In this document: one piece after another, positions 7,635 to 17,974 of the stretch
Numbering within the stretch: the first letter of the stretch is position 1
Layout: every line of letters begins with the position of its first letter
Notes under the pieces: model-generated
What the model was told of the DNA's origin: nothing
Databases searched by the model: none
What the model saw: only the letters and a program-made list of their open reading frames with translations
Assembly (NCBI RefSeq): GCF_038592905.1
Contig: NZ_CP151943.1
Location: forward strand, 902,001-966,000
Reading direction: 5' to 3'
DNA from: Neobacillus sp. FSL H8-0543
Lineage (GTDB): Bacteria > Bacillota > Bacilli > Bacillales > Cytobacillaceae
Length of the DNA: 64,000 nt
Position numbers and translations under genes: made by a program

Positions 7635-10049
7635 TCAGCCATTTGCCATGAAATCATAAGGTGTAAGGTTTTCCATGCCAATCATTGGATTAACTTGCAT
7701 CAACCTCTCTTCAGCGGATAGAGTACCAATTGCAATATCCTCTTTGTCATCATTTGGCTGGGTGAGTGAAATTGTTTCCTGGAGCTTTTGGCGTAGTGTC
7801 GTTAGCCGACTTTGCTCATCCGCCCTTTCCACTCCCATTCGGAAAGCATCCACTTCCCCGCACAAAATTAATGATTGTTTACTTCTTGTGATGGCTGTAT
7901 AAATAAGATTTCTCCTTAACATTCGGTAATAGCTTCTAGTAAGCGGAAGGATAACAATTGGAAATTCACTGCCTTGGGACTTATGTACAGAACAGCAATA
8001 GGCATGAGTGATTTGATTCAAATCCTGTTTTGAATAGGTTACTTCATTTCCTTCAAAAGAAATCAGAACCATGTCTTGTTTTTCGGTATTTTCCTTAGCA
8101 TAAAAAATCGAAACAATCTCACCGATGTCACCATTAAAGACATTGCTTTCAGGCTGATTCACTAACTGGAGCACCTTATCGCCTATGCGATATTTTACAT
8201 CACCAAATGCAATTTCTTTCCGAGTCCCATCAGGGTTAGGATTAAAGATTTCCTGCAATATTACATTTAAGCGGTCAATGCCAGCTGGACCTCTATACAT
8301 CGGTGCCAGCACCTGAATATCCTTTGCAGTATATCCTTTCGTTTTCGCGTTTAACGCTACTTTTTCCACCACTTGAGGAATTTGTGCTCCAGAACATCTA
8401 ATAAAAGACCGATCCTTCTGTTTTTCTGTAATATCAGCAGGTAATAAGCCCTTTTTAATTTCATGTGCCAATTCAATGATAGATGAGCCTTCCGCTTGCC
8501 GGTAAATATCGGTTAATCTTACCGTCGGAACACGTTCGGACATTAACAAGTCCTTTAATACTTGACCAGGACCTACCGATGGCAACTGGTCTTCATCACC
8601 AACAAGGATTACTTGAATGTTTTCAGGCAGTGCCCTAAACAATTGATTTGCTAACCAGATATCAAGCATAGAAGTTTCATCAACAATGATGATTTTCCCT
8701 TCTAGCGGACTTGCTTCGCTATGGTCAAATTCTTCTGTCCCATTAAATCCGAGTAAACGATGGATTGTGACAGCAGGAAGTCCTGTCGATTCACTCATTC
8801 TTTTTGCAGCCCTGCCTGTTGGAGCAGCGAGTAAAAACGGAAACGGTTCATCTTTTTTCTGATAATCCTTGAGCTCTAATGAACAGCCATGCAGTTCAGC
8901 ATAGAGTTCAACAATTCCTTTGATAACAGTAGTTTTTCCTGTTCCAGGACCACCAGTTAAAATCAACATTGGCGACATTAACGCTGTTTGGATAGCTTCC
9001 TTTTGGGTTGGTGCATATTGAACATTTATTCGTTCTTCAAGGCTTCCTAAAGCAAGTAGAAATTCTGATTCCGGAAATTGTTCTTTATATTCCTTTTGCT
9101 CTAAAATGCGGTTAATGCTTGTAACAAGTCCTTTTTCAGCGAAATACAAGGAAGGTAAATATACCCTTTGCTCTTCGCCAATTACCTTGCCTTCTTCCTG
9201 AAGCTTAATTAGCTCGTTAGAGATTTCTAAAAACTCAATCTGATCTCTCTTATTCCCCTCAAGAAGTTCTTTAACCTGTACAAGTAAATCCTCTGCTTGA
9301 ATAAAAACATGCCCCGTCTGCATGCTTTCACTCTCGAGTGTATAAAGGCAGGCTGCTTTAATCCGGTCTGGATGACTCCCTGAGATTCCGAGCTGATATC
9401 CAAGCTCATCAGCTCGTCCAAAACCTATTCCTTCGATATCCTCAACAAGCTTGTAGGGATTTTTTTGAATGATTTCAAGTGTGTTGTCCTTATAGGCCTG
9501 ATAAATTCTCATTGATATTTGCGGACCAAATCCATACTGATTTAATGCGACCATTACCTGCTCGAGGCCTTGATGGTCCATTAAGGTATCATAGAGCATC
9601 TTCGCCTTTTCAGGAGGAAGCCTTGGAATCGAATCTAGTAAAGATGGCTGCGCAAGAATTTTTGAAATAGCATTTTCACCTAATGTTTCAACAATACTTT
9701 CTGCTGTCTTCTTCCCAATTCCTTTAAACATCTCACTTGATAAATAGGTGATAACGCCTTGTTTTGTCTGTGGGATTTCTTTGCGAAAGTGTTGGACTTG
9801 AAACTGCATCCCAAATTTTGGATGGTCTTTAAATTCGCCGAAGAAAGTGTAAGTTTCCTGTTCATGGATCTTAGGAAAATAGCCTGTTATCACTGCTTCT
9901 TTATCTTCATATTGATCATTCGTTTCTTCCACACGGATTCGTAATACGGTGTACAGATTTTGCTCATTATGAAAAATTGTTACCAGATGCCTTCCCCTCA
10001 CAAACTTACCTTGCTCTTCAAATAAATCGAGTGAGTCCTGTTTTACCAT
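7635..10049 (-). CDS. recD2: RecD2-type ATP-dependent DNA helicase
   Basis: This SF1B 5'-3' helicase of the RecD2 (YrrC) family has 804 residues. RecD2 occurs without RecBC partners and acts in DNA repair and replication-fork maintenance. The long N-terminal extension with helix-hairpin-helix repeats (GIGKKTAESIVETLG, IEGIGFGRADELG) marks RecD2 rather than RecD. The helicase core has Walker A GGPGTGKTT, Walker B VDETSML, and the C-terminal motif HKSQGSEF followed by YTAITRSK. AAGGAGG precedes the ATG. It follows yrrB closely, so both share a message. Confidence 0.95.
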   Translation of the reverse strand: MVKQDSLDLFEEQGKFVRGRHLVTIFHNEQNLYTVLRIRVEETNDQYEDKEAVITGYFPKIHEQETYTFFGEFKDHPKFGMQFQVQHFRKEIPQTKQGVITYLSSEMFKGIGKKTAESIVETLGENAISKILAQPSLLDSIPRLPPEKAKMLYDTLMDHQGLEQVMVALNQYGFGPQISMRIYQAYKDNTLEIIQKNPYKLVEDIEGIGFGRADELGYQLGISGSHPDRIKAACLYTLESESMQTGHVFIQAEDLLVQVKELLEGNKRDQIEFLEISNELIKLQEEGKVIGEEQRVYLPSLYFAEKGLVTSINRILEQKEYKEQFPESEFLLALGSLEERINVQYAPTQKEAIQTALMSPMLILTGGPGTGKTTVIKGIVELYAELHGCSLELKDYQKKDEPFPFLLAAPTGRAAKRMSESTGLPAVTIHRLLGFNGTEEFDHSEASPLEGKIIIVDETSMLDIWLANQLFRALPENIQVILVGDEDQLPSVGPGQVLKDLLMSERVPTVRLTDIYRQAEGSSIIELAHEIKKGLLPADITEKQKDRSFIRCSGAQIPQVVEKVALNAKTKGYTAKDIQVLAPMYRGPAGIDRLNVILQEIFNPNPDGTRKEIAFGDVKYRIGDKVLQLVNQPESNVFNGDIGEIVSIFYAKENTEKQDMVLISFEGNEVTYSKQDLNQITHAYCCSVHKSQGSEFPIVILPLTRSYYRMLRRNLIYTAITRSKQSLILCGEVDAFRMGVERADEQSRLTTLRQKLQETISLTQPNDDKEDIAIGTLSAEERLMQVNPMIGMENLTPYDFMANG

Positions 10050-10082
10050 TTCGGCTTCCTCCTTTCATTAGGATGATTATTT

Positions 10083-10736
10083 TTACTGACCTTTTTCTAT
10101 TAGCTTTTTCGCATATCCGGCTAAAAGATGGTCTGGCTGTATTTCAAGTGCTTTCTCAAACATTGCTAATGCCTTTTTTGCATCTTCTTTGAAGGCATAG
10201 GAAACCCCAAGATTATAGTATGCGTCTGAATGTTCTGCATCTAACTTAAGGCACTTCTCTAATTGCACTATCGCCTCGTCAATTAATTCCAGCTGCGCTA
10301 GGCATAATCCATATTGAAAACATGCTTCAGCGTCCTCTTCATTCAACTCGACACTTCTCTGCAAATATGGAAGGGCAAATTTTCCCTGATCCAACTGCAC
10401 AAGTGTCAGACCTAACATGAAGTAATTGTCACTGGAATGAAGCCCTTTTTTCATGGCATGTTCAAACATATCTTTCGCTGTCTCAAATTTTTCATTGCTG
10501 AAATATATATTACCCGCACTATAGTAAGCCGCAGCGGCATTTTCATCTAACTGGATTGCCTTCTCATAAAATTTCAATGCCTTTTCATCGTCACCTACCG
10601 CAGAAAGCACATTTCCAAAGTTAATATAGGCGATGGCATCTTGTGGATTTTCTTCAATTACTTCATTAAAAATCTTCGCTGCCTCTTCCCATTTTCCTTC
10701 TTGCATGTATTGTACACCTAATTGGTTTTTATCCAT
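10083..10736 (-). CDS. yrrB: TPR-repeat protein YrrB
   Basis: This 217-residue protein is built almost wholly of about six tetratricopeptide repeats of 34 residues, for example AIAYINFGNVLSAVGDDEKA and AAAYYSAGNIYFSNEKFETA. Such solenoids bind partner proteins, and the partner here is not known. It has no signal peptide, so it should be cytosolic. In B. subtilis yrrB sits between trmU (mnmA) and recD2, as here. A terminator separates it from mnmA upstream. Confidence 0.88.
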   Translation of the reverse strand: MDKNQLGVQYMQEGKWEEAAKIFNEVIEENPQDAIAYINFGNVLSAVGDDEKALKFYEKAIQLDENAAAAYYSAGNIYFSNEKFETAKDMFEHAMKKGLHSSDNYFMLGLTLVQLDQGKFALPYLQRSVELNEEDAEACFQYGLCLAQLELIDEAIVQLEKCLKLDAEHSDAYYNLGVSYAFKEDAKKALAMFEKALEIQPDHLLAGYAKKLIEKGQ

Positions 10737-10811
10737 TTTTCATCAACTCCATCTTAATTTCGAGTATATCATATATACTAATACCTGAGCATCTAGGCTG
10801 AATCTAAAAAA

Positions 10812-10838
10812 TCCCTGACTCCATTTAGGAATCAGGGA
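10812..10838 (-). terminator. Intrinsic terminator after mnmA
   Basis: The stem TCCCTGACTCC / GGAATCAGGGA has one mismatch and is followed by a TTTTTT run on the minus strand. It lies directly after the mnmA stop. Confidence 0.82.
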
Positions 10839-10843
10839 AACAC

Positions 10844-11977
<1,134 letters not shown>

Positions 11978-12000
11978 TCACCTTTCAAATGGTCGTGCAT

Positions 12001-13143
12001 TTATTTTTTCAGACGAGAAACAACCTTTGCTGTTTCGCAAGCCGCCTTAATAATCTGTTCCTTCGTTGTGTTATAGCCAAAGCTATAACGAATCGAATTG
12101 GTCAAACGTTCTGATTCCTCACCAAACATGGCAACAAGGACATGTGAAGGTTTAACGGAGCCAGCAGTACAGGCGGAACCACTTGAAACAGCAATACCAG
12201 CTAAATCAAGATTAACAAGCATAGCCTCAACGTTTGTTCCCGGAAAGCTTAAGTTTAATACATGGGGTAAGGATTCTTCAAGTATTCCGTTTAATTTGAA
12301 TTCAATATTTTGTTCCGTTAGCTGCTGAATAAATATTTCTTTATATTCAATAAAAGCTGATCGCTTCTCGGTTTGCATTTTCCCAGAAATCCTTACTGCC
12401 TCATGTAAGCCAATAATCGAGGCAAGATTTTCTGTTCCGGCACGCCTTTTTCTTTCTTGGTCCCCACCAAAAGAACGTGGGACCAATTTAACATGGTCAC
12501 GTGAAAACAGGAAGCCTATTCCTTTTGGACCATTAATTTTATGAGCGGATACTGATAATAAATCAATGCCGCAACGATTTACATCAATTCCTTCGATACC
12601 ATAGGCTTGGACAGCATCCGTATGAAACAGTGCCTGATGGTCCTTTAAAAGCTGGCCAATTTCACTTATCGGCTGGATGGTGCCCACCTCATTATTACCG
12701 TACATAATCGACACCAAAATCGTATCTTCCCTTAATTCCCTGCTCAAATCTGTAAGAGAAATTTTTCCTGTTTCGTCTACCGGTAAATAAGTAACCTCGA
12801 AGCCTAGTTTTTCTAATTTCTGACAGGCGTGAAGCACCGCGTGATGTTCTATTTTGGTTGTGATAATATGTTTCCCTATATGCTGATAGCCTTCGGCGAC
12901 ACCAAATAAGGCCATATTATCGGCCTCTGTTCCCCCGCTTGTAAAAATAATCTCATTTTCCTTTGCACCGATACTGCGTGCTAATTCTTCACGAGCTGTA
13001 TCGATAGAGTGACGTGCTTCCCTGCCAAAAGAATGAATACTGGAAGGATTCCCAAAAGTGTTAGCCATCGCTTCCATCATTTTTTCAACAACGCTAGGAT
13101 GCATCGGTGTTGTAGCCGCATGGTCGAGATAAATTCGTTCCAT
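12001..13143 (-). CDS. iscS: Cysteine desulfurase (YrvO type)
   Basis: This PLP-dependent class V aminotransferase-fold enzyme of 380 residues releases sulfur from cysteine. It begins MERIYLDHAATTPMHP, carries the PLP lysine in SVSAHKINGPKGIGFL, and has the catalytic cysteine in SSGSACTAGSVKPSHVL. In B. subtilis the equivalent YrvO passes sulfur directly to MnmA, whose gene follows here. Placement after cymR, the master repressor of cysteine metabolism, supports a sulfur-relay role for the unit. Confidence 0.94.
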   Translation of the reverse strand: MERIYLDHAATTPMHPSVVEKMMEAMANTFGNPSSIHSFGREARHSIDTAREELARSIGAKENEIIFTSGGTEADNMALFGVAEGYQHIGKHIITTKIEHHAVLHACQKLEKLGFEVTYLPVDETGKISLTDLSRELREDTILVSIMYGNNEVGTIQPISEIGQLLKDHQALFHTDAVQAYGIEGIDVNRCGIDLLSVSAHKINGPKGIGFLFSRDHVKLVPRSFGGDQERKRRAGTENLASIIGLHEAVRISGKMQTEKRSAFIEYKEIFIQQLTEQNIEFKLNGILEESLPHVLNLSFPGTNVEAMLVNLDLAGIAVSSGSACTAGSVKPSHVLVAMFGEESERLTNSIRYSFGYNTTKEQIIKAACETAKVVSRLKK

Positions 13144-13188
13144 TTTTCCACCTTCTATAAAAAATAATTCTTTATTATACCATTCACA

Positions 13189-13608
13189 TTAAATATAAAA
13201 CATATAACCGTCTATTTCACCGTCTTCGCTATGACTTGCCAGATCAGTGAGCGTGGTCTGATCAAGAACGCCCTTAATCGCATCACGAATTCGAATCCAA
13301 AGTTCCCGCTGTGCGGGACCCTCATCTTCTAGTCCCTCAACAAGTGTGATTGGTCCTTCAAGGACACGAATCACATCACCTGCAGTAATTTTTGAAGGTT
13401 CTAGGGCAAGAACATAACCGCCGTACGCTCCACGGATACTTCTTACCAATCCCGCATTTCGGAGCGGGGCAATTAATTGTTCAAGATAATGTTCCGATAA
13501 ACCATTAGCCTGAGCAATGGCTTTTAAGGATGTAGGACCCTCACCATAATTTTTTGCAAGTTCAATCATGATCGTAAGGCCATAACGGCCTTTCGTCGAA
13601 ATTTTCAT
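13189..13608 (-). CDS. cymR: Rrf2-family cysteine metabolism repressor CymR
   Basis: CymR is the repressor of sulfur and cysteine uptake genes in Bacillus and Staphylococcus. It works together with CysK, which signals cysteine supply. The 139-residue protein begins MKISTKGRYGLTIMIELA with the winged helix that follows, and contains the Rrf2 stretch NGLSEHYLEQLIAPLRNAGLV. It lacks the cysteine cluster of Fe-S Rrf2 proteins such as IscR or NsrR, which fits CymR. It heads the iscS-mnmA unit and is divergent from rarA. Confidence 0.92.
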   Translation of the reverse strand: MKISTKGRYGLTIMIELAKNYGEGPTSLKAIAQANGLSEHYLEQLIAPLRNAGLVRSIRGAYGGYVLALEPSKITAGDVIRVLEGPITLVEGLEDEGPAQRELWIRIRDAIKGVLDQTTLTDLASHSEDGEIDGYMFYI

Positions 13609-13695
13609 CTATAAGCACCTCTATTCGTTTTGATTCAGTATTTATTTAAGTAGTATTCCAATAAAAAATCCTTAGTAATTTGATAGACATTAGCT

Positions 13696-13722
13696 ATTAT
13701 AGCATATTGTTCTTTAATATGC
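13696..13722 (-). promoter_or_regulatory. Probable extended -10 promoter of cymR
   Basis: The minus strand has TGCTATAAT (core -10 at 13696-13701), a perfect -10 with the TG extension. It lies about 90 bases upstream of the cymR start in the gap shared with divergent rarA. The -35 region is poor, as is usual for extended -10 promoters. Confidence 0.5.
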
Positions 13723-13781
13723 TTTTTCGCTAAAAAATGATAGAGTTAAGATAATTCATTTTATAAGTTGGAGAGGTTATC

Positions 13782-15053
13782 ATGCAACAAAAACCGCTTG
13801 CATTCCGTATGCGCCCTAGAACAATTGATGAAGTTGTCGGCCAGCAGCATTTGGTGGCCGAGGATAAAATAATTGCCCGGATGGTGAAGGCCAAACAGCT
13901 AACATCAATGATTTTATATGGCCCGCCCGGTATCGGTAAAACCTCAATTGCGAGTGCTATTGCCGGAAGTACGAAGTATGCTTTTCGTACCCTTAACGCT
14001 GTCACAAATAATAAAAAGGACATGGAAATTGTTGCCGCTGAGGCAAAAATGTCTGGAAAGGTGATACTACTCCTCGACGAGGTCCACCGTCTTGATAAAG
14101 GGAAACAGGATTTCTTACTCCCTTACCTAGAAAATGGGATGATTACGTTAATAGGAGCGACAACCAGCAACCCCTATCATGCAATTAATCCTGCTATTCG
14201 AAGCCGCTGTCAGATATTTGAACTCAAACCGTTGTCGGCTGAGGAGATAAAGACCGCTCTCCTGCGTGCAATTGAAGATCCAGAGCGAGGATACGGCCGC
14301 TTGAGAGTAAAAATTTCGGAGGAGGCATTAAATCATTTTGCCCAAGCTTCGAACGGTGACGTAAGAAGCTCGTTAAATGCACTTGAGCTAGCGATTCTTT
14401 CGACAGATACGGCAGATAATGAAGTCATTCCTATTGATTTACAAACGGCTGAGGAATGCATGCAAAAGAAAAGCTATGGTTCTGATAGGGATGGTGATGG
14501 TCATTATGATGTGCTATCCGCCTTTCAAAAATCAATCCGCGGCAGTGACGTAAATGCTGCGCTCCATTACCTAGGAAGATTAATAGAAGCGGGCGATCTT
14601 CAAAGCATTAGCAGACGACTGCTTGTCATTGCTTATGAAGATATTGGACTCGCTAGCCCGCAAGCAGGAGCTCGTACGTTAGCAGCGATTGAAACCTCTG
14701 AACGAATTGGTTTTCCCGAAGCAAGAATTCCGCTTGCAAATGCAGTGATTGAGTTGTGCTTATCACCAAAATCAAACTCAGCAGTAATCGCCATTAGCGA
14801 AGCACTTGCAGATATCCAAAAGGGAAACATCGGTGAAATACCTGATCATTTACGCGATGCCCATTATAAAGGGGCCAAGGAGCTTGGTAGAGGAATTGGC
14901 TACTTATATCCTCATGATTACGAAGCAGGCTGGGTTCCACAACAGTATTTACCAAATAAGTTAAGAAGCAAACAATACTATCACCCTAAGAAAACCGGTA
15001 AATTTGAGCAGGCCTTGGCAAATGTTTACGGTAAATTAACGCGTAAAAAATAA
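13782..15053 (+). CDS. rarA: Replication-associated recombination protein A (RarA/MgsA)
   Basis: This AAA+ ATPase of the RarA/MgsA/WRNIP1 family (B. subtilis YrvN) works at stalled replication forks with RecA and SSB. The 423-residue protein has an N-terminal clamp-loader-like core with Walker A GPPGIGKTS, Walker B LLDEVHR, the sensor region ATTSNPYH and the arginine-finger region AIRSRCQIF. The C-terminal tetramerisation domain includes GARTLAAIETSERIGFPEAR. It is transcribed divergently from cymR and ends at a two-way terminator. Confidence 0.94.
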   Translation: MQQKPLAFRMRPRTIDEVVGQQHLVAEDKIIARMVKAKQLTSMILYGPPGIGKTSIASAIAGSTKYAFRTLNAVTNNKKDMEIVAAEAKMSGKVILLLDEVHRLDKGKQDFLLPYLENGMITLIGATTSNPYHAINPAIRSRCQIFELKPLSAEEIKTALLRAIEDPERGYGRLRVKISEEALNHFAQASNGDVRSSLNALELAILSTDTADNEVIPIDLQTAEECMQKKSYGSDRDGDGHYDVLSAFQKSIRGSDVNAALHYLGRLIEAGDLQSISRRLLVIAYEDIGLASPQAGARTLAAIETSERIGFPEARIPLANAVIELCLSPKSNSAVIAISEALADIQKGNIGEIPDHLRDAHYKGAKELGRGIGYLYPHDYEAGWVPQQYLPNKLRSKQYYHPKKTGKFEQALANVYGKLTRKK

Positions 15054-15083
15054 CCTTCAGGAATTTACCTGAAGGTTATTTTT
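15051..15083. terminator. Bidirectional terminator between rarA and the ABC permease gene
   Basis: The perfect stem TAACCTTCAGG / CCTGAAGGTTA with a six-base loop is followed by TTTTTATTAT on the plus strand. It sits between the convergent stops and can serve both genes. Confidence 0.85.
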
Positions 15084-15084
15084 A

Positions 15085-16035
15085 TTATGCAGCAACGTCT
15101 CGCTTGTTAAAAACATAGAAGGCGAGAAATTGAAAAATCACGAAGTAAACAAGGATCATGATGATTGAGAAGGTAATTGTCATCCCTTCAACTAATGGTG
15201 CTCCTTCGAAATACTGCATTAAGTTTGTATTCGCAAACAAAATATATTTTGCCCATGTAAATTTCATCGATAATAAACCAGTTAGTGAAGAACCCATAAA
15301 CATTAAAAATATTGATAACCCAATTGCTAAGGAACTGTTCCTGAAAACAGAGGATATCATGAATGCCATCGTTGCCAGCATAATCATCTCAATAGAAGCC
15401 AACCCATAGTAATTGATTAAATAAATCACCATATGCTGCTCGGTTACTTGTCCATCAAAATAATTTAAATAAGGTATGGCTTGTTCCGGCAATCCAAAGA
15501 GAATCGTCCCTAGTACCGCAGAAAAGACAAATAAGGACACAACCAGCAACAAGGCAAACAGTAATACTGTCAAATACTTTGATAATAATATTTTGCTTCG
15601 ATTAATTGGCCGAATTAATAATAGCTTAATTGTCCCCCAAGTAAATTCACTTGCGACAATCCCGGCGGAAACAATAATTGTAAACAAGCCAGCCAATATG
15701 ATAATTTCTGAACTATCCTTTACGAACGACCAACTATTATATTTTTCTCTAAAAGGAATATCATGCTCGATTCGATACTCGTTAATGGCAATTTGCTTTT
15801 TATAATAATCCTGTTCGACTTTCATCGGACTTGAATCTAACTGACTCTTTAATGCCTCATTTTCCTGAACTAGTACTGTCTTCCAATCCTCGTTATGATT
15901 CTGATCCGTTCCATTTTCTTGGTACTTCATAAATGCACCCGTAATGGCAACAATTAACAACAAAATAGCAAGCATTACATATGTACCCGGTCTTCTAAAA
16001 ATCTTCATCCATTCATTTCGTATTAAATTAAGCAC
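15085..16035 (-). CDS. ABC-2 type transporter permease
   Basis: This membrane protein of 316 residues has six likely membrane segments. The first is at about residues 20-40, followed by a roughly 95-residue extracellular loop and then five clustered spans, the usual ABC-2 permease plan. It overlaps the ATPase gene upstream by eight bases, so the two form one transporter. ABC-2 exporters of this shape often act in bacitracin, lantibiotic or similar drug efflux, but nothing here fixes the substrate. It is not one of the conserved neighbours of this region in B. subtilis. Confidence 0.85.
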   Translation of the reverse strand: MLNLIRNEWMKIFRRPGTYVMLAILLLIVAITGAFMKYQENGTDQNHNEDWKTVLVQENEALKSQLDSSPMKVEQDYYKKQIAINEYRIEHDIPFREKYNSWSFVKDSSEIIILAGLFTIIVSAGIVASEFTWGTIKLLLIRPINRSKILLSKYLTVLLFALLLVVSLFVFSAVLGTILFGLPEQAIPYLNYFDGQVTEQHMVIYLINYYGLASIEMIMLATMAFMISSVFRNSSLAIGLSIFLMFMGSSLTGLLSMKFTWAKYILFANTNLMQYFEGAPLVEGMTITFSIIMILVYFVIFQFLAFYVFNKRDVAA

Positions 16036-16954
16036 GTTTGCCCGCCCCCTTATCTGACGTCACTTCAAGGAAGCGATCTTCTAGTGTTTTTGCTACTTCT
16101 TTTATTCCATAAAGTTTTATTCCGCCTTCGACGAACATATTTACGATTTGAGGTATTTCTTCTTTTGCGAGTGTGACCGTTATCCCATTTCTTGAACTAG
16201 TGACAGATACATTCGGGAAGTTGGATTGCAGAAGCGAGAGTGCGGTTTCACTAGGGGTGACCTCAAACTCGAAGGTTGCTTCATGGCCTTGAACAAAATC
16301 ATGTACAAGCTGTACATCAATAAGGCGACCATCCTGAATAATTCCAATTCTATCACACATCATTTCCATTTCTGACAGCATATGACTTGAAACAATAACC
16401 GCCATCTTTTTCTCTCTTGCAAGTAAACGGATGTAGTCACGAATTTCTCTGATTCCAGCTGGATCCAAACCATTTGTCGGCTCGTCCAATATTAATATAT
16501 CTGGATCATGTAAAAGGCATTGCGCTACACCTAATCTTTGACGCATACCCAGTGAGTACGTTTTAACCTTGTCGTTAATGCGACTCGTTAATCCAACAAG
16601 TTTAACAACTTCATCAATTTTTTCTTTTGTAATTCCTTTAGACATTCTCGCAAAATGAATGAGATTTTGGTACCCGGTAAGAAATTTATACATTTCCGGA
16701 TTTTCGACAATTGCACCAACATGTCTAACCGCATCCTCGAATTTTGTTTTTATACTTGAACCAGCGATGGTAATATCCCCAGAGGTAATACCCATTAAAC
16801 CGACAATCATCCGAATGGTCGTAGTTTTTCCCGCACCATTTGGACCAAGAAAGCCAAAGACCTCTCCTTTATTCACCTCAAAGCTGATATTATCAATGAT
16901 CTTTCGCCCTTTAATTACTTTGGTGACATCCTTGAGTACTATGATAGATTCCAA
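16028..16954 (-). CDS. ABC transporter ATP-binding protein (drug-efflux type)
   Basis: This 308-residue ATPase has Walker A GPNGAGKTT, the Q-loop region, the signature YSLGMRQRLGVAQ, Walker B DILILDEPTNGLDP and the H-loop serine-histidine in VIVSSHML. The C-terminal 80 residues after the nucleotide-binding domain are typical of BcrA/CcmA-like exporters. It pairs with the overlapping permease downstream. No two-component system lies next to it, so a bacitracin-type inducible unit is not indicated. Substrate unknown. Confidence 0.9.
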   Translation of the reverse strand: MESIIVLKDVTKVIKGRKIIDNISFEVNKGEVFGFLGPNGAGKTTTIRMIVGLMGITSGDITIAGSSIKTKFEDAVRHVGAIVENPEMYKFLTGYQNLIHFARMSKGITKEKIDEVVKLVGLTSRINDKVKTYSLGMRQRLGVAQCLLHDPDILILDEPTNGLDPAGIREIRDYIRLLAREKKMAVIVSSHMLSEMEMMCDRIGIIQDGRLIDVQLVHDFVQGHEATFEFEVTPSETALSLLQSNFPNVSVTSSRNGITVTLAKEEIPQIVNMFVEGGIKLYGIKEVAKTLEDRFLEVTSDKGAGKRA

Positions 16955-17030
16955 TGTTTTTCCCCTCTCTGCATTTATACCTCTATTAAGTTTACCGCAT
17001 TTTTCTAATAATTTCCTTCAAAAAAAATAA

Positions 17031-17053
17031 CCCCAAACTTTTTAAGTTTGGGG
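17031..17053 (-). terminator. Intrinsic terminator after tcdA
   Basis: The stem CCCCAAACTT / AAGTTTGGGG is followed on the minus strand by TTATTTTTTTT. It separates tcdA from the ABC transporter genes. Confidence 0.85.
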
Positions 17054-17059
17054 CATTTG

Positions 17060-17827
17060 TTATTTCTCATCGGATACCCGTTGAATTTTTATATCCTTTA
17101 GAAGTTTTCTAACAACATAACTTGCCATGATCAGTCCGCAGGCAGATGGAACAAAGGCATTTGAGGCTGGGGGCATTTGTCCTTTTCTTGTTGCCGCTTG
17201 TTCATTTCCAACTTCTTTTTTAATATCTTCGCGAATGACAATTGGACTTTCATCGGAAAAGACAACAGGAATGCCTTTATGGATTCTTTCCTTGCGTAGC
17301 TTTTGGCGGATAACCTTTGCGATTGGGTCCGTATGTGTTTTGGAAATATCTACAATTTGGAAGCGGGTAGGATCCATCTTATTGGCAGCACCCATGCTCG
17401 AAATGATTGGGATGTTTCTTTTTAAACATTCCTTCATCAGATGAATTTTATAAACAATTGTATCTGAGGCATCGACGACAAAATCTAAATTGTAATTAAA
17501 AAATTCCTCATAGGTATCTTCTGTATAAAAGATTTTTAAAGCAATTACTTCACAATCAGGGTTAATATCCTTTATTCGCTCTTTCATAAGATCTACTTTC
17601 GGTTGACCAATCGTAGATAGGAGAGCAATAAGCTGGCGGTTAATGTTGGTAATATCAACATCATCTTTATCGACTAGTATTAAACGGCCCACACCAGAGC
17701 GTGCAAGCGCCTCAGCAGCGAATGAGCCAACTCCCCCCACTCCCAAAACAGCAACGGTGCTGTTTTTCATGATTTCCATACCTTCTTTGCCCATGGCAAG
17801 TTCATTACGAGAAAATTGATGTAACAT
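17060..17827 (-). CDS. tcdA: tRNA threonylcarbamoyladenosine dehydratase TcdA
   Basis: This E1-like ATP-dependent enzyme of 255 residues (YrvM; CsdL/YgdL in E. coli) cyclises t6A37 of ANN-decoding tRNAs to ct6A. The ThiF-fold core shows VLGVGGVGSFAAEALARSG for ATP binding, VDKDDVDITNINRQ, and DASDTIVYK. It begins MLHQFSRNELAMGKEG, typical of the family. In B. subtilis yrvM lies next to the 6S RNA gene and aspS, as here. A terminator follows. Confidence 0.92.
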   Translation of the reverse strand: MLHQFSRNELAMGKEGMEIMKNSTVAVLGVGGVGSFAAEALARSGVGRLILVDKDDVDITNINRQLIALLSTIGQPKVDLMKERIKDINPDCEVIALKIFYTEDTYEEFFNYNLDFVVDASDTIVYKIHLMKECLKRNIPIISSMGAANKMDPTRFQIVDISKTHTDPIAKVIRQKLRKERIHKGIPVVFSDESPIVIREDIKKEVGNEQAATRKGQMPPASNAFVPSACGLIMASYVVRKLLKDIKIQRVSDEK

Positions 17828-17974
17828 ACGTTCCTCCAGAAATTTAGATTCGATTCATTATTAAATATCTTTTACCCTAAAAAATATATCATACCTTTAC
17901 TTAAAAACAAGTATTTTGATGGGAATTATAATAGTTTTACTTGTGGAAAGCCTTTTTCCAATTTTCATTTTTCG

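Noticed and set aside
15085..16954. Bacitracin-type resistance unit
   Set aside because: The ABC pair lacks an adjoining two-component system and no substrate can be read from the sequence, so only a general ABC-2 exporter is called.
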